A DNA stretch of 64,000 nucleotides, from contig NZ_CP060488.1 of assembly GCF_014334015.1 (NCBI RefSeq), positions 5,848,501 to 5,912,500 on the forward strand, read 5' to 3'. Made by a program: the position numbers and the translations under genes. Below are positions 1-9,800 of this stretch, piece by piece; position 1 is the stretch's first letter, and every line of letters begins with the position of its first letter. The stretch comes from Bacteroides sp. M10 (GTDB taxonomy: Bacteria; Bacteroidota; Bacteroidia; Bacteroidales; Bacteroidaceae). The notes under the pieces were generated by a model. That model did not search any database and had not been told where the DNA came from. It worked only from the letters and a program-made list of their open reading frames with translations.

Positions 1-1
1 G

Positions 2-106
2 AATGCCGAAGTATTGGCAGCACACGAAAAATCTCCTCATTTCGCTCAATATGTAGGTATCATTCAGAAATTGGCTGAAATGAAATTGGAAAAATTTGAA
101 TTCTAA
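2..106 (+). CDS. C-terminal end of a putative quinol monooxygenase (ABM domain), partial
   Basis: The window opens inside a plus-strand reading frame whose last 34 codons read NAEVLAAHEKSPHFAQYVG... and end in TAA at 104-106. The pattern of an alanine/histidine-rich helix followed by S-P-H-F and a hydrophobic terminal strand is typical of the C-terminal half of antibiotic-biosynthesis-monooxygenase (ABM) domain proteins, small dimeric ferredoxin-like-fold enzymes or quinol monooxygenases. Only about a third of such a protein is visible, so the substrate cannot be said. A strong hairpin follows the stop immediately, so this is the last gene of its transcript. Confidence 0.6.
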   Translation, partial: NAEVLAAHEKSPHFAQYVGIIQKLAEMKLEKFEF

Positions 107-114
107 ATGAATTA

Positions 115-138
115 CGAGGCTGTTCTCGAACAGCCTCG
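115..138 (+). terminator. Rho-independent type hairpin after the ABM gene
   Basis: A perfect 10-bp inverted repeat (CGAGGCTGTT / AACAGCCTCG) with a 4-nt loop lies 8 nt after the TAA of the ABM gene. No long T-tract follows, so termination is inferred from the stem strength and position between convergent genes; it may act for both strands. Confidence 0.7.
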
Positions 139-172
139 CTAAATCCGCTATTCCTTATCTTTCCGAGTAGAA

Positions 173-589
173 TTAGTCGAGCTTCTTATGGATAAATGTT
201 CCTTCAATCCAATAAGTTGCGTGATTCGATTCAAATTTCAACAAGACATAGCCGGGATCAGTGGGACCACCGGGAAAATGATCGATAAACCAGTCCTGCC
301 AAAGTTCCTGCTTCATCTTTTCGTCAGTTACAACTTCCACTTTCCCCATTAACGCCACGCTGTCTCCTTTATCCTGAAAGCATAATCCTGCTTTCGGATT
401 CGATAAGAAATCAATTGTTTTTAGTGAATCTACTCCGGTAGACATCCAGATCGTGGAAATTCCTTCTGCCAGGATTTTGCTCATCGGCACAGGACGAGGA
501 TAACCTTCTTTATTCACAGAAGCAAGGGTAACTACTTCACATCTCTGCAACAATTCTGTTGCTTTCTCTTTCATTGTTTTTGTGGTCAT
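173..589 (-). CDS. Pyridoxamine 5'-phosphate oxidase-like flavin-binding protein
   Basis: This 138-aa protein has the split-barrel signature of the PNPOx-like/general stress protein 26 group: an N-terminal helix, then VVTLASVNKEGYPRPVPM, a strand region with an S-T-G motif, and the segment KAGLCFQDKGDSVALMGKVEVV. Members bind FMN, F420 or haem, and the function of single-domain members is mostly unknown; a reductase or stress role is likely. The start is taken at ATG 587-589, not at an upstream ATG at 640, because a Bacteroidales -7 element (TACCTTTG) lies at 616-623 between them, so the longer form would not be transcribed. It is convergent with the ABM gene and separate from the AraC gene upstream. 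Confidence 0.8.
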   Translation of the reverse strand: MTTKTMKEKATELLQRCEVVTLASVNKEGYPRPVPMSKILAEGISTIWMSTGVDSLKTIDFLSNPKAGLCFQDKGDSVALMGKVEVVTDEKMKQELWQDWFIDHFPGGPTDPGYVLLKFESNHATYWIEGTFIHKKLD

Positions 590-615
590 AAGCTGATTGT
601 TTTTTATTAACCTTG

Positions 616-623
616 CAAAGGTA
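616..623 (-). promoter_or_regulatory. -7 promoter element (TACCTTTG) for the PNPOx-like gene
   Basis: TACCTTTG on the minus strand matches the Bacteroidales -7 consensus TAnnTTTG exactly and sits 27 bp before the chosen ATG. A T-rich stretch is present near the -33 position but no clean TTTG. Confidence 0.55.
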
Positions 624-669
624 ACGGCATATCCTCCCACTCTATTGTAAAAAAGCGACTTTTACCTAT

Positions 670-1494
670 CTATCTTTGTGGTTCGATATAAGTAAGTGTA
701 GTTTCTTCCGGAACGGTAAGGGAAAGAAAAGACGCAGGAGTGTTGCCGGACATTGACTTAATCTCTTTTGAGAAATGCGCTAAATCATAGTATCCTGCAT
801 CAACTGCCGTAGTCAACAGATTGGCTGATGTCGTGGTTCTCAACAATTCTACAGCATTCTTAAATTTGACAATACGGCTGTATTCTTTAGGAGTAAATCC
901 GGTATAATGCTTGAACTTTCTCTCAAAATGACGCTGACATAAACAGACGTCATCCATCAAACTGCGAACTGAACGTTTTCCTTCGGAATGATTAATCATG
1001 TTCACTGCCATAGCGACGTGAGAATCGGCAGGCTGATAATGGCGCGCCAAATATGCCAGCAAATACTCCTCCACTACCCGTATTCGATCTGCAACATGCT
1101 TCTGCTCACCCAATCTTTCAATAAAAGTGTCATCAAAAACAGCCTTCATCTCATTAGTACTGACTCTGCTATTCACAAATTCGTGTAGAGGCAGGTTTGT
1201 AAAGCAAGACAGCCCACAAGGTAAAAAACGAACACCAAACATGTGAATCGATTCTGTATAAGTGACGAGTTCCGAATATTTTGTCATAGGTCCTACAAAA
1301 TAGGAACGATAGGGCTGCATCATCAGACTTCCTTCTTCAACAGCATTAGCCACCTCTCCCAGCGTAAATATAAAATCGGTACAACCATCCGGCAGAATAT
1401 GGATGCGCATACCATAATCCGGATTGCCCTTAAACTCCCAATAGTTATCAATGTAGGGAACAAGTAAATGAGAAGGCTGATATTCTGTATACAT
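670..1494 (-). CDS. AraC family transcriptional regulator
   Basis: A 274-aa protein with an N-terminal sensing region (MYTEYQPSHLLVPYIDNYWEF..., with an HILPDGCTDFIF motif characteristic of the DUF6597-type AraC group) and a C-terminal double helix-turn-helix domain from about residue 160 (RSVRSLMDDVCLCQRHFERKF, then DAGYYDLAHFSKEIKSMSGNTPASF). The start at ATG 1492-1494 is where the AraC homology begins; the frame stays open into nrfA, but that stretch (including IWPPKRRAKINFSKR) is non-homologous. Only 37 bp separate it from the end of nrfA, so it may be read as the last gene of a kinase-nrfA-regulator transcript. The ligand is unknown. Confidence 0.82.
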   Translation of the reverse strand: MYTEYQPSHLLVPYIDNYWEFKGNPDYGMRIHILPDGCTDFIFTLGEVANAVEEGSLMMQPYRSYFVGPMTKYSELVTYTESIHMFGVRFLPCGLSCFTNLPLHEFVNSRVSTNEMKAVFDDTFIERLGEQKHVADRIRVVEEYLLAYLARHYQPADSHVAMAVNMINHSEGKRSVRSLMDDVCLCQRHFERKFKHYTGFTPKEYSRIVKFKNAVELLRTTTSANLLTTAVDAGYYDLAHFSKEIKSMSGNTPASFLSLTVPEETTLTYIEPQR

Positions 1495-1531
1495 GGATCT
1501 ATTTTGTACGCAAATATAGCGAAAATAAATT

Positions 1532-3010
1532 CTAATCAACGATGCGTCCGTTTGCCTTTGCCTTTTGAAGCCATTCAGGGACAATCTCTTCGAGAAATTT
1601 ATCTTTGCCCGCCTTTTCGGCGGCCATATCCAAACCAATATACTGCTGTGCCTTTTCTTTCGTTGTGATATCCGGAAGCGGAACATCACCTGTATATCCG
1701 TGCGATACCAGGATTTTGTTGATAGCCATACGGGCTTGGAATGTTTTGTTTAATCCATGACCTAAAATACGCATTATTTCCTGCGGAGCATGAAAAGAAC
1801 CACCATGCGATGCCACGCCGAAATCCCATCTCCATTGTGCTTGTCGGATCAACTGCAAGACTTCTTTCATCTCGTTTTCAGTAGCTCCTTTATCCCAGGC
1901 AAATTTAGCCTCGATGTGTGCTTTCGCCAAATCTTTTTCTAAAAGGACACGCAATTCATTTGCCTTTCGCTGACGTTCGTATACATTATTACAAAGTGTC
2001 TCCTTGTTATCACGATGACAAGTCTGACAAGTACGCTCAGTCACAGCCAACGGATTCTGGATATGGTGATCGCTGTATTTTATTCCTCCTTCATCATTAT
2101 AAGGCATGTGACAGTCGGCACATGACACACCGCGTTGACCGTGAATACCCATTTGGAAAAGCTCATAATCTGGATGCTGTGCTTTCAATATAGGGGCACG
2201 ACTCAATTTATGAACATAATCAGTAAATCCGATTTCATCATAGTACTTTTCCAAGTCTTCAACCGTGAAACCTTTATCCCAGGGAAAAGTGGGATATTTT
2301 ATATCGCCTTTGAAGTAATATTCCGAATGACACTGGGCGCACACCAATGAGCGCATCTCTTGTGGGCTAGCCTGTGTGATGTCTCTGCCCTGACGTTGGA
2401 AAGCTTCGACAAGCGACGGGCGACTAATATGCAAATCCATATTCTTAGGTTCATGGCAATCGGCGCACCCGACGGGATTTACAATTTCAGTTCCCCATGT
2501 AGCCCACTTATTATTATAAAAGGAATCCACCCCGATAGCTGCTACCATACGGGGAACATCGGGACTTTTACACATCCAGCAACTGGCAGGTTGAGGCCCG
2601 TCACCAGCATGCATGGGAGCACCGGTACGAAGTGAATGTCTTAAATCATCCAAAGCATACATATGTCCGCGTGGTGAAGAATAATCTTTAGAAAATGCAT
2701 ACCCAGCCCATAAAATGACCATTTCGGGGCGTTGCGCCAACACATCAATGGATATTCTTCCATTCATATCGCCATGCGAATCGGTCGATGTAGTGTCTCC
2801 CCATGTCTTATATTCACGCTGATAATTATCGGAGAACAGAGAACTGCGTGCTTCTATCCCGGTTATCTCTATCTTTTTGCGATAAACTGCATTTACGACT
2901 TCCGGTCTGCGTTCCGTCAGGAATGAAATAACGACCCCCAACGCAAAGACAATAGCCATTGCAAAACCAAACAGTAACCATCCCTGCCAAGGTTTCAGTA
3001 TCTCTTTCAT
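1532..3010 (-). CDS. nrfA: Pentahaem cytochrome c nitrite reductase, ammonia-forming
   Basis: NrfA reduces nitrite to ammonium with six electrons in the periplasm. The 492-aa protein shows an N-terminal membrane/signal segment (residues about 8-31) and all five haem sites: the catalytic CWMCK at 144-148 with its unusual Lys ligand, then CADCH (182), CAQCH (224), CADCH (297) and CQTCH (328). The K-A-Q-H segment near residue 277 fits the calcium site. The start is ATG 3008-3010, preceded directly by a purine-rich AAGAAGGA; the frame is open further upstream but has no homology. No nrfH (NapC/NirT quinol dehydrogenase) gene is adjacent; the upstream neighbour is a broken sensor kinase gene 34 bp away. 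Confidence 0.96.
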   Translation of the reverse strand: MKEILKPWQGWLLFGFAMAIVFALGVVISFLTERRPEVVNAVYRKKIEITGIEARSSLFSDNYQREYKTWGDTTSTDSHGDMNGRISIDVLAQRPEMVILWAGYAFSKDYSSPRGHMYALDDLRHSLRTGAPMHAGDGPQPASCWMCKSPDVPRMVAAIGVDSFYNNKWATWGTEIVNPVGCADCHEPKNMDLHISRPSLVEAFQRQGRDITQASPQEMRSLVCAQCHSEYYFKGDIKYPTFPWDKGFTVEDLEKYYDEIGFTDYVHKLSRAPILKAQHPDYELFQMGIHGQRGVSCADCHMPYNDEGGIKYSDHHIQNPLAVTERTCQTCHRDNKETLCNNVYERQRKANELRVLLEKDLAKAHIEAKFAWDKGATENEMKEVLQLIRQAQWRWDFGVASHGGSFHAPQEIMRILGHGLNKTFQARMAINKILVSHGYTGDVPLPDITTKEKAQQYIGLDMAAEKAGKDKFLEEIVPEWLQKAKANGRIVD

Positions 3011-3044
3011 TCCTTCTTTTTTTAGATGCTTTTTGTTTTTTGTA

Positions 3045-5408
3045 TTAAATTGTACTTGCCAAAGATAAGACAACGGAAAAGCAACTGCCTTTTCCCACTT
3101 CGGAATCTACTTCTATACGACCCGCCAACCGTTCGATAATCACCTTAGAAATGGAAAGTCCCAAACCACTCCCCTGTTCAAATTCATCCGTCTTATAGAA
3201 ACGGTCAAAAATCATCATGAGTTCTTTATCGTCAATTCCTTTGCCGGTATCTTTCACGTAGACACAAACTTCCCGGTGTTCCTTGTCTATTTTACCTCCC
3301 AAAGTAATTGTTCCTTCTTTGGTAAACTTGTTTGCATTGTTCAGGAAATTGGAGATGACCTGCGTAAAACGCAAACTGTCAATATTGGCCGGTAAGGAAA
3401 CAGTTTCGTCCAATTCGAGAAGAAAGTTCAATGAGGGTTGAATCAATGTTTGATAGGTCATATAAATCTCCTTCACTATTTTCGTGATGTCGCACTCCTT
3501 TATATCAAAGGATAAGTTGCCCGAATCCAAACGGGATATTTCCAACACATCATTCACCAGTTTTAAAAGCAGTTCATTATTGGTATTGATGATTTCGAGC
3601 ATGGTTGCCTTTTCTTCCGGCTCTATTTCATCAGCTCCTTCGGCTATCAGCAGATTGGTGAAGCCTACAATAGCATTGAGCGGCGTACGAATTTCATGGC
3701 TCATGTTATTCAGGAACGATTGTTTCAGTTCGGCTTTTTCCGCTATCTATTTCGCAAGGATCAACTGGTGTTCATGCTCCACCAGTTTCTGAATATTCTG
3801 CATGGTACCGGCCAGCATTATCTCTCCCCTGGCATCTTTCAAACTGCTACATCGTAGTTCGTACCATTCATAATCTGCGCCCTCTTTTCCAAAACAGAAA
3901 CGTATCCGCTGTATTTGCATGCCGGGAGATTGATGCAAGGTTTCGTAGAATGAACTAAGTAACTGTACATCATCAGGATGAGTATATTGTATCATATCCT
4001 CTTTGGTGAACCTCCGTTGTTCCAGTCCGACCAACTGTGTATAATTGTCGTCAAACTCCAGAATACTTTCCTGAATATTCCAAAGAGAGATTTTACCTCC
4101 ATCTACAGAAAGGCTCAATCGCTTGTGAACTTCTTCCAGTATTTGAAGATTCTTACGTTCTATCAACGAACGCCGATGGGTACGTAACAAGCTGATGGTT
4201 ACGAGGATAAAAGAAATCACAAAGAGTCCGCCCAGTATATAAAGCTCTTTCCGGTAGCGGTCATAAAACGGATAATTGATGATACGGACATCATTCGGAA
4301 CGTTGCCGATATCACCTGCATATTCTGAAAAATAAATCCAATCCAGTACATATTCTTTTTCCAAATCTCTTATTTTAGGCATTCCTATCTTCTCTTTCTT
4401 CAAAAGACGCATAGCAAGATCTGCGGCTGCCTTTGCAGAAATACCTTCTGTTGCCATATAACCACCTACAATCTTGGCGTCTTCGCCAAATCCCTCACGG
4501 ATACAACTGAAAGAAGGAACATTTAAGGCAGTCACTATCGGAATGGCCATCATATCTAATTTATCCAATAAGAACGCCTGATGACTTTCCTGTTCTCTTT
4601 TTGCTTGCTCCAACATAACCAGCAGGGAAGCTCCTCTTATATAGCGAAAAGGACAAAGAGTTATGGTCAAACCACTCTTTTTCACATGATCATTTACCAA
4701 GCCGGGCTTCAGATTGAAGTATTCAATCATTTCCGTTAAATGCTTATAATCACACTCCTGTACGAATGCTTTTTGATAGCCCAGCAGTCTTACATCTTTC
4801 CTGTCAACTACCTTGGATAGTTTATCAAAAGATTGATGTCCGAGATAAGTAAGGTCTATGTTATAAATGATCTCCATTTTATTATGGGGATACAATGTTT
4901 TTATAAAGTCTATGTTATGTTTCAGATCGGGACTGTCACGCAATATATACACTTTCTTCAAATCGTATTCTCCTGCCAGTTCTTCATTAGGAAAACGTAC
5001 ATTACAAGCTACCACGGGAATGGAAGACAATAAACGGTGGCGAGTAGATAGAAAAGAATAGGTTGCCTGGTCACCCATCATCAGAATAAGGTCTGTAGAT
5101 TTACTTTCAAGCAGTTCGAGATACTTCCGTGCATGTTCTATTTCTTCTTTCTCATTCAGTTTAGAACAATCGAGATAGAATTTATCAAATATGGCTTCTA
5201 TTCCTTGTTGACGGAATTCTTTAGACAAGAGTTTTTCGAGTTTTGTATTATCGATATCATTTTTAGACATGGAATAAATAAGGGAAATGCGTTTGGGTGT
5301 CAGCTTGTTAGTGACAAGCCAATGTTTGTAATTTAGTCCACCTATAAAAACAAACAGGAAGAGAATGAATATTAAAACGTATTTAGACTTAAAGTATGTT
5401 TTGTCCAT
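3045..5408 (-). pseudogene. Sensor histidine kinase with ABC-substrate-binding-like sensor, interrupted by an in-frame TAG
   Basis: Read through, this is one 787-codon kinase. It has an N-terminal membrane segment (about residues 9-27), a periplasmic region resembling the ABC substrate-binding PF04392 fold (ILMMGDQATYSFL..., SSIPVVACNVRFP), a second membrane segment near residue 390-410, a PAS domain, then HisKA (NNMSHEIRTPLNAIVGF) and HATPase (N and G boxes intact: FLNNANKF, GKGIDD, GSGLGLSISK). Codon 554 is TAG (3747-3749); the frame continues without a shift as IAEKAELKQSFLNNMSHEIRTP, so one base change (for example GAG to TAG) separates sensor/PAS from the kinase core. A restart at ATG 3704 would give a soluble 219-aa kinase fragment. 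There is no receiver domain. It lies 34 bp upstream of nrfA, so it probably sensed a nitrogen-oxide or related cue; that is inference. Sequencing error is an alternative. Confidence 0.88.
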
Positions 5409-5427
5409 GCTTTTTGTTTATGTGCAG

Positions 5428-5435
5428 CAAAAATA
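5428..5435 (-). promoter_or_regulatory. -7 promoter element (TATTTTTG) for the kinase-nrfA transcript
   Basis: TATTTTTG on the minus strand fits TAnnTTTG and lies 20 bp before the kinase ATG at 5408. No exact -33 box was found at the expected distance. Confidence 0.45.
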
Positions 5436-5567
5436 GTGTAAAATCTTTAAAAGAAGAAGATTTTATTGAAAATGTTTCTCTCAAAGACCGTTTAAACTCA
5501 TTTTTTTATAAAAAGTCTCTATTTGCCAATCCTGTTACTATATTTTCTCCAACCTCATTTTTTATGT

Positions 5568-5575
5568 TATATTTG
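5568..5575 (+). promoter_or_regulatory. -7 promoter element (TATATTTG) for the exonuclease gene
   Basis: TATATTTG matches the Bacteroidales -7 consensus and ends 14 bp before the first possible ATG (5590). The implied leader is only about 10-20 nt, which slightly favours the second ATG at 5599 as the real start. Confidence 0.5.
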
Positions 5576-5589
5576 TATCCGAAAAAACA

Positions 5590-6195
5590 ATGGAAGCGAT
5601 GAAAAACTTTGCAGCTATCGACTTTGAAACAGCCAACGGCAAACGTACCAGCGTATGCAGTGTTGGCGTCGTCATCGTAAGAGACGGTAAGATTGTGAAT
5701 AAGATCTACCGTCTGATTCGCCCTGCTCCTAATTATTATACGCAATGGACAACAGCTATTCACGGATTGACTTATGACGATACGATAGAAGCAGAGGATT
5801 TCCCCGATGTATGGGCTGAAATAAAACCGTTAATAGACGGATTGCCGCTTGTTGCTCACAACAGTCCTTTTGATGAAGGGTGTCTCCGGGCGGTTCACGA
5901 ATTATATGAAATGACTTATCCTGATTATAAATTTTATTGTACTTGCCGTACTTCGAGGAAAGTCTTTGGAAAAGATTTACCCAATCATCAGTTACATACG
6001 GTAGCAGAACGATGCGGATATCATTTAGAGAATCATCACCACGCATTGGCAGATGCCGAAGCTTGCGCACAAATAGCTTTGCTTATCATTCCCGAACCGA
6101 AAAAAGCAAGAAAAGCAAAGAAAGCCGATAAAGATACGCATGTTGGAGATTTATTCGCTTCACTTATTCCTCAACCGGTGAAAAAAAACAAATAA
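5590..6195 (+). CDS. DnaQ-like 3'-5' exonuclease (DEDDh family)
   Basis: A 201-aa protein with the RNase T/DnaQ exonuclease fold. ExoI motif: AAIDFETANG (catalytic D and E); ExoII: AHNSPFDEGCL (D); ExoIII: HHHALADAEACAQIA (H and D), which makes it DEDDh rather than DEDDy. It removes 3' nucleotides from DNA or RNA with two metal ions. Here it is a stand-alone domain followed by a basic, lysine-rich tail (KKARKAKKADKD...), not joined to a polymerase, so it could be a proofreading partner, a repair nuclease or an RNA-processing enzyme. ATG 5590 and ATG 5599 are both possible starts. It is transcribed alone, ending at a strong bidirectional hairpin. Confidence 0.88.
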   Translation: MEAMKNFAAIDFETANGKRTSVCSVGVVIVRDGKIVNKIYRLIRPAPNYYTQWTTAIHGLTYDDTIEAEDFPDVWAEIKPLIDGLPLVAHNSPFDEGCLRAVHELYEMTYPDYKFYCTCRTSRKVFGKDLPNHQLHTVAERCGYHLENHHHALADAEACAQIALLIIPEPKKARKAKKADKDTHVGDLFASLIPQPVKKNK

Positions 6196-6196
6196 A

Positions 6197-6240
6197 AAAC
6201 ACTACAACTATTATTTCAATCAATAATAGCCGTAGTGTTT
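6197..6240. terminator. Bidirectional terminator between exonuclease and uxuA
   Basis: A long hairpin: AAACACTAC ... GTAGTGTTT outer arms and CTATTATT ... AATAATAG inner arms, with a 6-nt loop. It starts 1 nt after the exonuclease stop and lies 29 bp from the end of convergent uxuA, so it can serve both. Confidence 0.85.
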
Positions 6241-6269
6241 GATAATAAAGTGCTAACTATGTACTTCGA

Positions 6270-7454
<1,185 letters not shown>

Positions 7455-7502
7455 TTACAAGTTACTAATTATGATTAAAAACAGAATGATATCATCCCAA
7501 TA

Positions 7503-8315
7503 TTAGATAGAGAATGCATCAAATCCACCGTCGATAACAGCTACTGTACCTGTTACGAAGTTAGAAGCATCGCTAATCAAATAATGGATTGTTCCATAAA
7601 GGTCTTCCGGTTCACCGAAACGGTTGAATGGAGTATGAGCGAGAATGGTCTTTGAACGGTCAGTCAGAGAACCATCCGGATTAGTCAATAATGCACGATT
7701 CTGATCGGTCAGGAAGAATCCCGGAGCGATGGCATTTACACGCAGACCGTTACCGAATTTCAAAGCCAGTTCGCCAGCCATATATTTAGTAAAGTTGGCA
7801 ATAGCTGCTTTTGCCGCACCATAACCTACCACACGGGTCAATGGACGAAGAGCCGATTCAGAGCAGAAGTTTACAATAGAACCTTTCTTCTGTTCTACCA
7901 TAATTTCAGCAAATACCATTGTAGGCAATACTGTACCGAAAAGGTTTAGATCCACCACTTTCTTGAATGCATCAATCTGCAAATCGAAGAAAGTCTTATC
8001 CGGAGCGATAGTTGCACCTGCCATGTTACCTCCGGCAGCGTTCAACAATACATCAATACGGCCATAAGCCTTCATGATTTCTACCTTGTTACCTTCCAGC
8101 ACTTCCTTATCCATTACATCCGTGTAAAGGAACATAGCTTCATTTCCTTCGGCTTTGATACTGTCTACCAATGCTTTTCCTGCTTCTTCACTTCTGTCGA
8201 GCACAACTACTTTTGCACCTTCCTTTGCGAGATACGCAGCAATACCTTTACCTAAAATACCAGCTCCACCGGTGATAACAACTACTTTGCCTTTTACGTT
8301 AAATAATTCATTCAT
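7503..8315 (-). CDS. SDR family oxidoreductase, probable fructuronate reductase (mannonate oxidoreductase)
   Basis: A 270-aa short-chain dehydrogenase: the nucleotide-binding TGGAGILGKG at about residues 14-24, LNAAGGN (NNAG equivalent), the catalytic Ser in FCSESAL and the YGAAK (YxxxK) pair. Between a LacI regulator and uxuA it most likely reduces D-fructuronate to D-mannonate with NAD(P)H, the step that UxuB does in Enterobacteria with an unrelated polyol-dehydrogenase fold. The assignment rests on the family and on operon context; other sugar-acid reductions are possible. It starts 21 bp after the regulator and is followed by uxuA after 63 bp. Confidence 0.88.
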   Translation of the reverse strand: MNELFNVKGKVVVITGGAGILGKGIAAYLAKEGAKVVVLDRSEEAGKALVDSIKAEGNEAMFLYTDVMDKEVLEGNKVEIMKAYGRIDVLLNAAGGNMAGATIAPDKTFFDLQIDAFKKVVDLNLFGTVLPTMVFAEIMVEQKKGSIVNFCSESALRPLTRVVGYGAAKAAIANFTKYMAGELALKFGNGLRVNAIAPGFFLTDQNRALLTNPDGSLTDRSKTILAHTPFNRFGEPEDLYGTIHYLISDASNFVTGTVAVIDGGFDAFSI

Positions 8316-8336
8316 GGTTCTTACAAATTTATATGT

Positions 8337-9410
8337 TTATAATTTATTGTTCAGATAATATTTCAGATTCTCTTTGAGAAGAATATCGATAGGCATCAAA
8401 TTAACCTTTTCACTGCTCTGTTTGAACAACAGATGATTACACAATGATTTAATACCATCATATCCCTGACGCTCCGGACGCTGCGCAATCAATGCGGTTA
8501 TGACACCTTCGGAAAGCAACTGTGTATTTCTCCCGATAAGGTCATAACCAACCAGTTTAACAGACTGCATTCCTCTCGCTTTCAGGTAATTCCCTAAAAT
8601 ATAACAAGTTGAATTGAAGATAACAGCCCCATTTATATTTGGATTAGCTTCAAATATTTCATCCAGTTTTATGAAGTTATACACTGAATCATTTATTTTC
8701 AGCTCCACTTCATGCAGATTTCCATTGAATCCTGTTTGCGTGAGATAATGGCAGAAACCTTCCCGCCTGTTCTTTCCCTGATTAGAGTCATTCTTCCCAC
8801 TATGAATAATTCGCGCCATCAATATATCGGAAGACGAAGAAAGCCGGTCCATCAACAATCTGGCAGCAATCACTCCGGCATCATAAGACTCCGTTCCGAA
8901 ATAAGCCAGTTGATGTTGCCCTCCAATGTTGGAGTCAACATACACATAAGGTATTTCATTCCTGTCAAGTTCCTGCGAAAGCCGGATAACAGAATCCGTA
9001 AACAAAGTCGCAATCAATACACCATCTACTTTCTCATTCAGCAGATTACGGATGATATCATCAAAAGTCTTGTTATTATATTGATCGAAAAAGAGTTTGG
9101 TAATGGTGATGTTATACGATTCCATTTCCGACGCTGCTTTATCTATGCCTTCCGAAATAGCTTCCCAATACTCTCCCTGAACAAAAGAAGGAGTAATCGC
9201 AAGAAGATGATATTGCTTTTTGGAAGCCGCCAATGAACGTGCCATCAGATTGGGCTGGTAATGTACCATCTCCAGAATCGCCTGTACCTTTTTCCTGTTT
9301 TCTTCAGATACCCTGCCACGATTATGGATTACACGATCTACCGTGCCAACAGAGACACCTGCCATCTTGGCAATGTCTACAATCCGAATATTTGAAAACT
9401 CTTTATCCAT
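8337..9410 (-). CDS. LacI family transcriptional regulator of the hexuronate operon
   Basis: A 357-aa regulator with an N-terminal LacI HTH (VDIAKMAGVSVGTVDRVIHNRGRVSEENRKKV, residues about 10-42) and hinge helix, followed by a periplasmic-binding-like ligand domain (Peripla_BP_4 type: GVLIATLF, FGTESYDAGVIAARLL, VKLVGYDLIG). It is first in the operon with the SDR reductase and uxuA, so an intermediate of glucuronate breakdown is the likely ligand; that is inference. A Bacteroidales promoter (TTGC, 19 bp, TACTTTTG) sits at 9440-9470, and a perfect 16-bp palindrome abuts its -33 element, consistent with autoregulation. Confidence 0.93.
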   Translation of the reverse strand: MDKEFSNIRIVDIAKMAGVSVGTVDRVIHNRGRVSEENRKKVQAILEMVHYQPNLMARSLAASKKQYHLLAITPSFVQGEYWEAISEGIDKAASEMESYNITITKLFFDQYNNKTFDDIIRNLLNEKVDGVLIATLFTDSVIRLSQELDRNEIPYVYVDSNIGGQHQLAYFGTESYDAGVIAARLLMDRLSSSSDILMARIIHSGKNDSNQGKNRREGFCHYLTQTGFNGNLHEVELKINDSVYNFIKLDEIFEANPNINGAVIFNSTCYILGNYLKARGMQSVKLVGYDLIGRNTQLLSEGVITALIAQRPERQGYDGIKSLCNHLLFKQSSEKVNLMPIDILLKENLKYYLNNKL

Positions 9411-9439
9411 CTATTGATAAGTATCTTGTTTTTCATCGG

Positions 9440-9470
9440 CAAAAGTAAAATGAATTATTGAATTAAGCAA
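9440..9470 (-). promoter_or_regulatory. Promoter of the LacI-SDR-uxuA operon
   Basis: On the minus strand TTGC (9470-9467) is followed after 19 bp by TACTTTTG (9447-9440), an exact match to the Bacteroidales -33/-7 layout. The expected transcript start is near 9433, some 23 nt before the regulator ATG. Confidence 0.7.
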
Positions 9471-9472
9471 TA

Positions 9473-9488
9473 GTGTGTGCGCACACAC
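9473..9488. promoter_or_regulatory. Candidate LacI-family operator 1
   Basis: GTGTGTGCGCACACAC is a perfect 16-bp palindrome with the central CG step common to LacI-family sites. It lies just upstream of the -33 element of the regulator's own promoter. Binding is inferred from symmetry and position. Confidence 0.6.
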
Positions 9489-9680
9489 ATAATACATAAT
9501 AAAGAATATGCTGCTAATAATCAATAAGTTAACTACAACAGCGAGGAAGTATACATGTTGTTAAACATAAGAAAAAGTAAAGATAGTATAGATAAAAAAG
9601 CACTTATCAGATGAGAAACCAGAGGAAAAGTAGCTTTTAATTCTTGAAGGAAGTGAAAATAATGGAGAAGATACACCAAT

Positions 9681-9698
9681 ATGTGTTCGTGCACACAT
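9681..9698. promoter_or_regulatory. Candidate LacI-family operator 2
   Basis: ATGTGTTCGTGCACACAT has perfect 6-bp outer arms (ATGTGT/ACACAT) shared with operator 1 but a less symmetric core. Its centre is about 209 bp from operator 1, a distance compatible with looping by a tetramer. The rest of the 390-bp gap (9411-9800) shows no gene. Confidence 0.45.
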
Positions 9699-9758
9699 CA
9701 TTCAGATAGTGACTGATAAGGCTAGAAATAAAAGATTAAACGTATATAAAATAAAACA

Positions 9759-9787
9759 GGTAACCGATTCTATTTAAATCGATTACC
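9759..9787 (-). terminator. Terminator of the 97-aa protein gene
   Basis: GGTAA.CGATT / AATCG.TTACC arms form a hairpin just after the gene's stop on the minus strand and are followed by TGTTTTATTTTA. Confidence 0.7.
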
Positions 9788-9800
9788 CGTTTTGGAGTTC

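Noticed and set aside
1495..1689. N-terminal extension of the AraC regulator to an ATG at 1689
   Set aside because: The added 65 residues overlap the nrfA coding sequence and show no homology to AraC proteins.
3747..3749. Programmed readthrough or amber-coded special amino acid at the kinase TAG
   Set aside because: No pyrrolysine genes or readthrough context (such as a CARYYA-type signal) is visible, and Bacteroides uses TAG as a normal stop; a point mutation is simpler.
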